Shown: piece by piece, positions 45,288 through 48,188 of the stretch | Layout of the letters: each line of letters starts with the position of its first letter | Numbering within the stretch: position 1 is the first letter of the stretch | Assembly (NCBI GenBank): GCA_919902925.1 | Contig: CAKKRZ010000014.1 | Coordinates: forward strand, 1 to 48,188 | Source: Acidiferrobacterales bacterium | GTDB taxonomy: Bacteria > Pseudomonadota > Gammaproteobacteria > Acidiferrobacterales > Sulfurifustaceae | DNA: 48,188 nucleotides | Reading direction: 5' to 3' | Notes under the pieces: model-generated | Database searches by the model: none | What the model saw: only the letters and a program-made list of their open reading frames with translations | What the model was told of the DNA's origin: nothing | Program-made: the position numbers and the translations under genes

Positions 45288-45812
45288 ATGAAACTTCGTT
45301 TGCTCGTCATTGCCACCCTGCTCGCCACCGGCGCGGTTCAGGCCGCGGATCAGGCACCGCCCGCCGCGGCCCCCGCTCCGGCTCCGGCCGCCGACAAACC
45401 GGCCGCGACCCCGGCGCCCGCCCAGCCCAGCGGCAGCGTGGCGCGTTCGCAACTCACCAGCGCCATCCAGAACAACGAGCCGATCGACAAGCTCACCACG
45501 CTCAGCAACGACCAGACGCGCATCTATTTCTTCACGGACGTGCGCAACCTGGGTGGGCAGAAGATCACCCATCGCTGGGAACACAAGGGCAAGGTGATGT
45601 CGGAGATTCCGCTCAACGTCGGCGGCTCGCCGTGGCGCACCTATTCCAGCAAGACGCTCGATCCGAGCTGGACCGGCGAGTGGAAGGTGACGGCGGTCGA
45701 TGACGCCGGCAACACATTGTCGGCCACGACCTTCACCTACAGCGGCAAGGAAGCGGCCCCGGCGGCAACTCCCGCGGCACCGGCTCCGGCGGCACCGGCC
45801 GCCAAGCCGTAA
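45288..45812 (+). CDS. Secreted DUF2914 protein
   Basis: This 174-residue protein starts at an ATG after AAGGAGG. A signal peptide (1-18, ending VQA) is followed by an Ala/Pro-rich linker (20-50). A DUF2914 domain follows (about 55-150, visible as ARSQLTSAIQNNEPIDKL, YFFTDVRNLGGQKITHRWEH, TGEWKVTAVDDAGN). A second Ala/Pro tail closes the protein. DUF2914 is a beta-rich domain of unknown role, often secreted or in membrane proteins. The gene is convergent with the gene at 45843, with 30 bases between. It lies just beyond a truncated DUF302 remnant. Confidence 0.85.
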   Translation: MKLRLLVIATLLATGAVQAADQAPPAAAPAPAPAADKPAATPAPAQPSGSVARSQLTSAIQNNEPIDKLTTLSNDQTRIYFFTDVRNLGGQKITHRWEHKGKVMSEIPLNVGGSPWRTYSSKTLDPSWTGEWKVTAVDDAGNTLSATTFTYSGKEAAPAATPAAPAPAAPAAKP

Positions 45813-45842
45813 GTTCTAACACTGACTGGCTTCGGCGGGCGC

Positions 45843-46475
45843 TCAGGCCCGCAGGAGCCAGATCAGCATTGCCACCACGTACAGCGACGCCAGCGTAATC
45901 ACCGCACCCATGGTGCGCGGGTGCTCCTGCAATTTTCGATCGACGCCGTAATACGGTTTGCCGCCGTACGGTTTCACCGCCTGGCGAGTCGATACCCACT
46001 GGTTGGCAAACGCCGCCCAGCGTTTCAGCAACTGGGGACGAAACAGCGCCGCCGCGCCGATGGCCAGCGCAAACAGCGCGCCGAGCGTCACGAAGATCAC
46101 GGTGCTCAACCACAACGCCTCCCACAACGGGCGACGGGCGAGACTGCCACCAAACATCTTGAGCAGGATCTCGCCACCCTGGACGGTGCTCACCGCGCTG
46201 ACGATGCGCGCGCCCTCGACCAGGATGATGGCCGCCGCGACGAACAGCACCACGCCCAGCACCCGCGGGCGACTCAACATCAGCTGGTCGGTGTCGTGCA
46301 CCGTTTCCAGCGGCTTCAGCGCTTGGCGCACCGAACGCGGCTGGCGCGCCTGGCCGAACCAGGCCGGCGCACGCCCCGGCGACACCATCAGCGTGATGCC
46401 GATGACGATGGCCACGACATTGCCGGCCAGCAACAGCATGATGACGAGGTTCAACCAACCGGTCAGGAACGCCAT
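45843..46475 (-). CDS. Four-helix integral membrane protein, function unknown
   Basis: This 210-residue protein is read from the ATG at 46475, behind AGGAGAG. Four hydrophobic segments (about 5-29, 59-80, 105-130, 185-208) are separated by short polar loops. A basic linker near residues 145-180 includes SRQAVKPYGGKPYYGVDRK. No family is recognised. It lies between mnmG and rsmG, which are normally neighbours, and is convergent with the DUF2914 gene. The composition matches the core, so it need not be recent. Confidence 0.7.
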   Translation of the reverse strand: MAFLTGWLNLVIMLLLAGNVVAIVIGITLMVSPGRAPAWFGQARQPRSVRQALKPLETVHDTDQLMLSRPRVLGVVLFVAAAIILVEGARIVSAVSTVQGGEILLKMFGGSLARRPLWEALWLSTVIFVTLGALFALAIGAAALFRPQLLKRWAAFANQWVSTRQAVKPYGGKPYYGVDRKLQEHPRTMGAVITLASLYVVAMLIWLLRA

Positions 46476-46548
46476 GGGTATTCTCTCCTCAGGGACGGGG
46501 TCGCCCAAGTGTAGCCAAACCCGACGGACACGGCGAGACAGTCGCCGG

Positions 46549-48188
46549 TCAGGCGCGCCGACGCTTTAAATGGACCAGCAACAACGAGATGGCGGCCGGT
46601 GTCATGCCCGACAGGCGCGAGGCCTCGCCCAGCGTTGACGGCCGGTGGTTGGCCAATTTCTGACGGACCTCGTGGGAAAGCCCGACCACGTGGCAATAGT
46701 CGAAGTCGTCAGGCAGGCGGGTGTCCTCGTGGCGCCGGTGCTGTTCAATCTCCAGCCGCTGGCGATTGAGGTAGCCGGAATACTTGGCCTCGATGTCGAG
46801 CTGTTGGGCGATCTCGGCATCGGCGTGCGGCGTTTCGCCGGCCAGTCGCAACAACGTCGCGTAGTCCGCTTCCGGCCGGCGCAACAACTCGGCCAGGCTG
46901 GCGGCGCGCAGCAGCGGCGCGCCGAGCGCCGCCGCGACGGCCGTATCGTCCACGCGCCCCGGCACCAGCGACAACGCCGCCAGGCGCGTGCGTTCGTGCT
47001 CCAGGCCATCGCGCTTGACCGCATAACGCGCCCAGCGCTCATCGTCAACCAGACCGAGCCGGCGACCGATTTCGGTCAGACGCCGGTCGGCGTTGTCTTC
47101 GCGCAGCCACAGGCGATGTTCGGCGCGCGAGGTGAACATGCGATAGGGTTCGGTGACACCGCGGGTGATGAGGTCGTCGACCAGCACCCCGAGGTAGGCC
47201 TCGTCGCGCCGCGGCCACCATGGCTCCGCGTCGCGTGCGCGCTGCGCGGCATTGAGTCCGGCGAGCAGCCCCTGGGCACCGGCCTCTTCATAGCCGGTGG
47301 TGCCGTTAATCTGTCCGGCAAAAAACAACCCGGCCAGCGGTTTGGTCTCCAGCGTCGGCTTGAGATCGCGCGGATCGAAATAATCGTATTCGATTGCATA
47401 ACCCGGGCGCGTGAGCGTGGTGTTCTCGAAACCGCGGATCGAGCGCACCAGCGCCAGTTGCACGTCGTACGGCAGGCTGGTGGAGATGCCGTTCGGGTAC
47501 ACCTCGTGGGTGTCGAGCCCTTCCGGTTCGACAAAGATCTGGTGCGAGTCACGATCGGCGAAGCGCACGATCTTGTCCTCGATCGACGGACAGTAGCGCG
47601 GCCCGACACCCTCGATCACGCCGGTGTACATCGGCGAGCGGTCGAGCCCGGCACGGATGATGTCGTGCGTGCGGGCGCTGGTGCGGGCGATGTGGCAGGA
47701 GACCTGGCGCGGGTGCTCGGCGCGCGAACCCAGGAACGAGAACACCGGCGTCGGTTGGTCGCCCGGTTGTTCTTCCAGGACCGAGTAATCGATGGTGCGT
47801 CCGTCCAGGCGCGGCGGCGTGCCGGTCTTGAGGCGGCCGATGCGTGGCAACAACTCACGCAGGCGCGACGCCAGCGCAATTGATGGCGGATCGCCGGCAC
47901 GGCCGCCGGCATAGTTCGCCAGGCCGACGTGGAGGCGGCCGCCGAGAAAGGTGCCCGTAGTCAGCACCACGGCACGGGCCGTCAGGCGCAGACCCGTCTG
48001 CGTCACCACGCCGGTCACGCGCCCGTCGTCGACGATCAGGTCGTCGATGGTCTGCGCCAGCAGGCTGAGGTTAGGTTGCGATTCCAGACAGGCGCGCACC
48101 GCACGCCGGTACAACTGCCGGTCGGCCTGGGCACGCGTGGCGCGCACCGCCGGGCCCTTGCGCGAGTTGAGGATACGGAACTGGATGC
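46549..48188 (-). CDS. mnmG: tRNA uridine-5-carboxymethylaminomethyl modification enzyme MnmG (partial)
   Basis: This is the C-terminal 545 or so residues of MnmG (GidA). The N-terminal FAD-binding segment lies beyond the window. With MnmE it installs the cmnm5 group at U34 of some tRNAs. Visible features include [20 protein letters not shown], the FAD/NADH-region [27 protein letters not shown], and the C-terminal domain ending in [13 protein letters not shown] that binds MnmE. The reading frame is intact to the edge. It is followed on the strand by a membrane protein rather than rsmG directly. Confidence 0.97.
   Translation of the reverse strand, partial: IQFRILNSRKGPAVRATRAQADRQLYRRAVRACLESQPNLSLLAQTIDDLIVDDGRVTGVVTQTGLRLTARAVVLTTGTFLGGRLHVGLANYAGGRAGDPPSIALASRLRELLPRIGRLKTGTPPRLDGRTIDYSVLEEQPGDQPTPVFSFLGSRAEHPRQVSCHIARTSARTHDIIRAGLDRSPMYTGVIEGVGPRYCPSIEDKIVRFADRDSHQIFVEPEGLDTHEVYPNGISTSLPYDVQLALVRSIRGFENTTLTRPGYAIEYDYFDPRDLKPTLETKPLAGLFFAGQINGTTGYEEAGAQGLLAGLNAAQRARDAEPWWPRRDEAYLGVLVDDLITRGVTEPYRMFTSRAEHRLWLREDNADRRLTEIGRRLGLVDDERWARYAVKRDGLEHERTRLAALSLVPGRVDDTAVAAALGAPLLRAASLAELLRRPEADYATLLRLAGETPHADAEIAQQLDIEAKYSGYLNRQRLEIEQHRRHEDTRLPDDFDYCHVVGLSHEVRQKLANHRPSTLGEASRLSGMTPAAISLLLVHLKRRRA

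Overview
The window is a GC-rich bacterial chromosome segment with the gene order mnmG - rsmG - parA - parB - atpIBEFHAGDC - glmU - glmS at its right end (about 30-48 kb, minus strand). That is the origin-proximal order of Gammaproteobacteria. Two DsrC-like sulfur-relay proteins, copper proteins and a gammaproteobacterial-type F1Fo ATPase (c subunit with Asp60) fit a chemolithotrophic, probably sulfur-oxidising member of that class. I do not assign a species. No rRNA, tRNA or CRISPR array was found.

Layout. 1-2745: a GGDEF protein (partial) and uvrD. 2746-3880: a 1.1-kb insert flanked by two copies of the uvrD 5' edge, holding a small Cys-rich secreted protein and a broken DUF433/DUF5615 toxin-antitoxin pair. 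4049-4606: a periplasmic SCP2-like protein. 4691-7992: two periplasmic cupredoxins and a Tat-exported metallophosphoesterase, divergent from an ECF sigma factor and its zinc-finger anti-sigma factor. Both directions start from matching GGGAATA-N15-CGGT promoters. 8061-9006: two divergent DsrC-like genes, one behind a perfect FNR box. 9033-10139: an M15 peptidase and a VOC protein. 10729-12599: an AT-rich three-gene cassette of unknown function. 12676-18785: an accretion island of small modules (a signal-peptidase-like protein lacking its catalytic residues, two DUF2442 paralogues, a DUF4258 toxin-like pair, a giant M48 membrane peptidase with a zinc-ribbon/ankyrin partner, and DUF4160). The 3' end of pbpC recurs as direct repeats between these modules. 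18934-28203: pbpC, a bacterial alpha-2-macroglobulin, and nadA. 28453-30126: an inserted TPR/ankyrin membrane protein. 30174-48188: the conserved core, interrupted by intergenic hairpin repeats, a 51-base in-frame insertion in atpH, and a remnant of a DUF302 gene.

How the parts fit together. The ECF/anti-sigma pair most likely controls itself and the phosphoesterase-cupredoxin operon, making a periplasmic copper- or metal-linked stress regulon. PbpC and alpha-2-macroglobulin form the usual translationally coupled periplasmic defence and repair pair. The core region supplies energy (ATP synthase), wall precursor synthesis (GlmS, GlmU), chromosome partition (ParAB), and tRNA and rRNA modification (MnmG, RsmG).

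The most novel structural signal is edge duplication. Short copies of the 3' end of pbpC (four in all) and of the 5' end of uvrD (two in all) flank small toxin-antitoxin-like cargo. Nearly all coding differences in these copies are synonymous, and no recombinase is visible.
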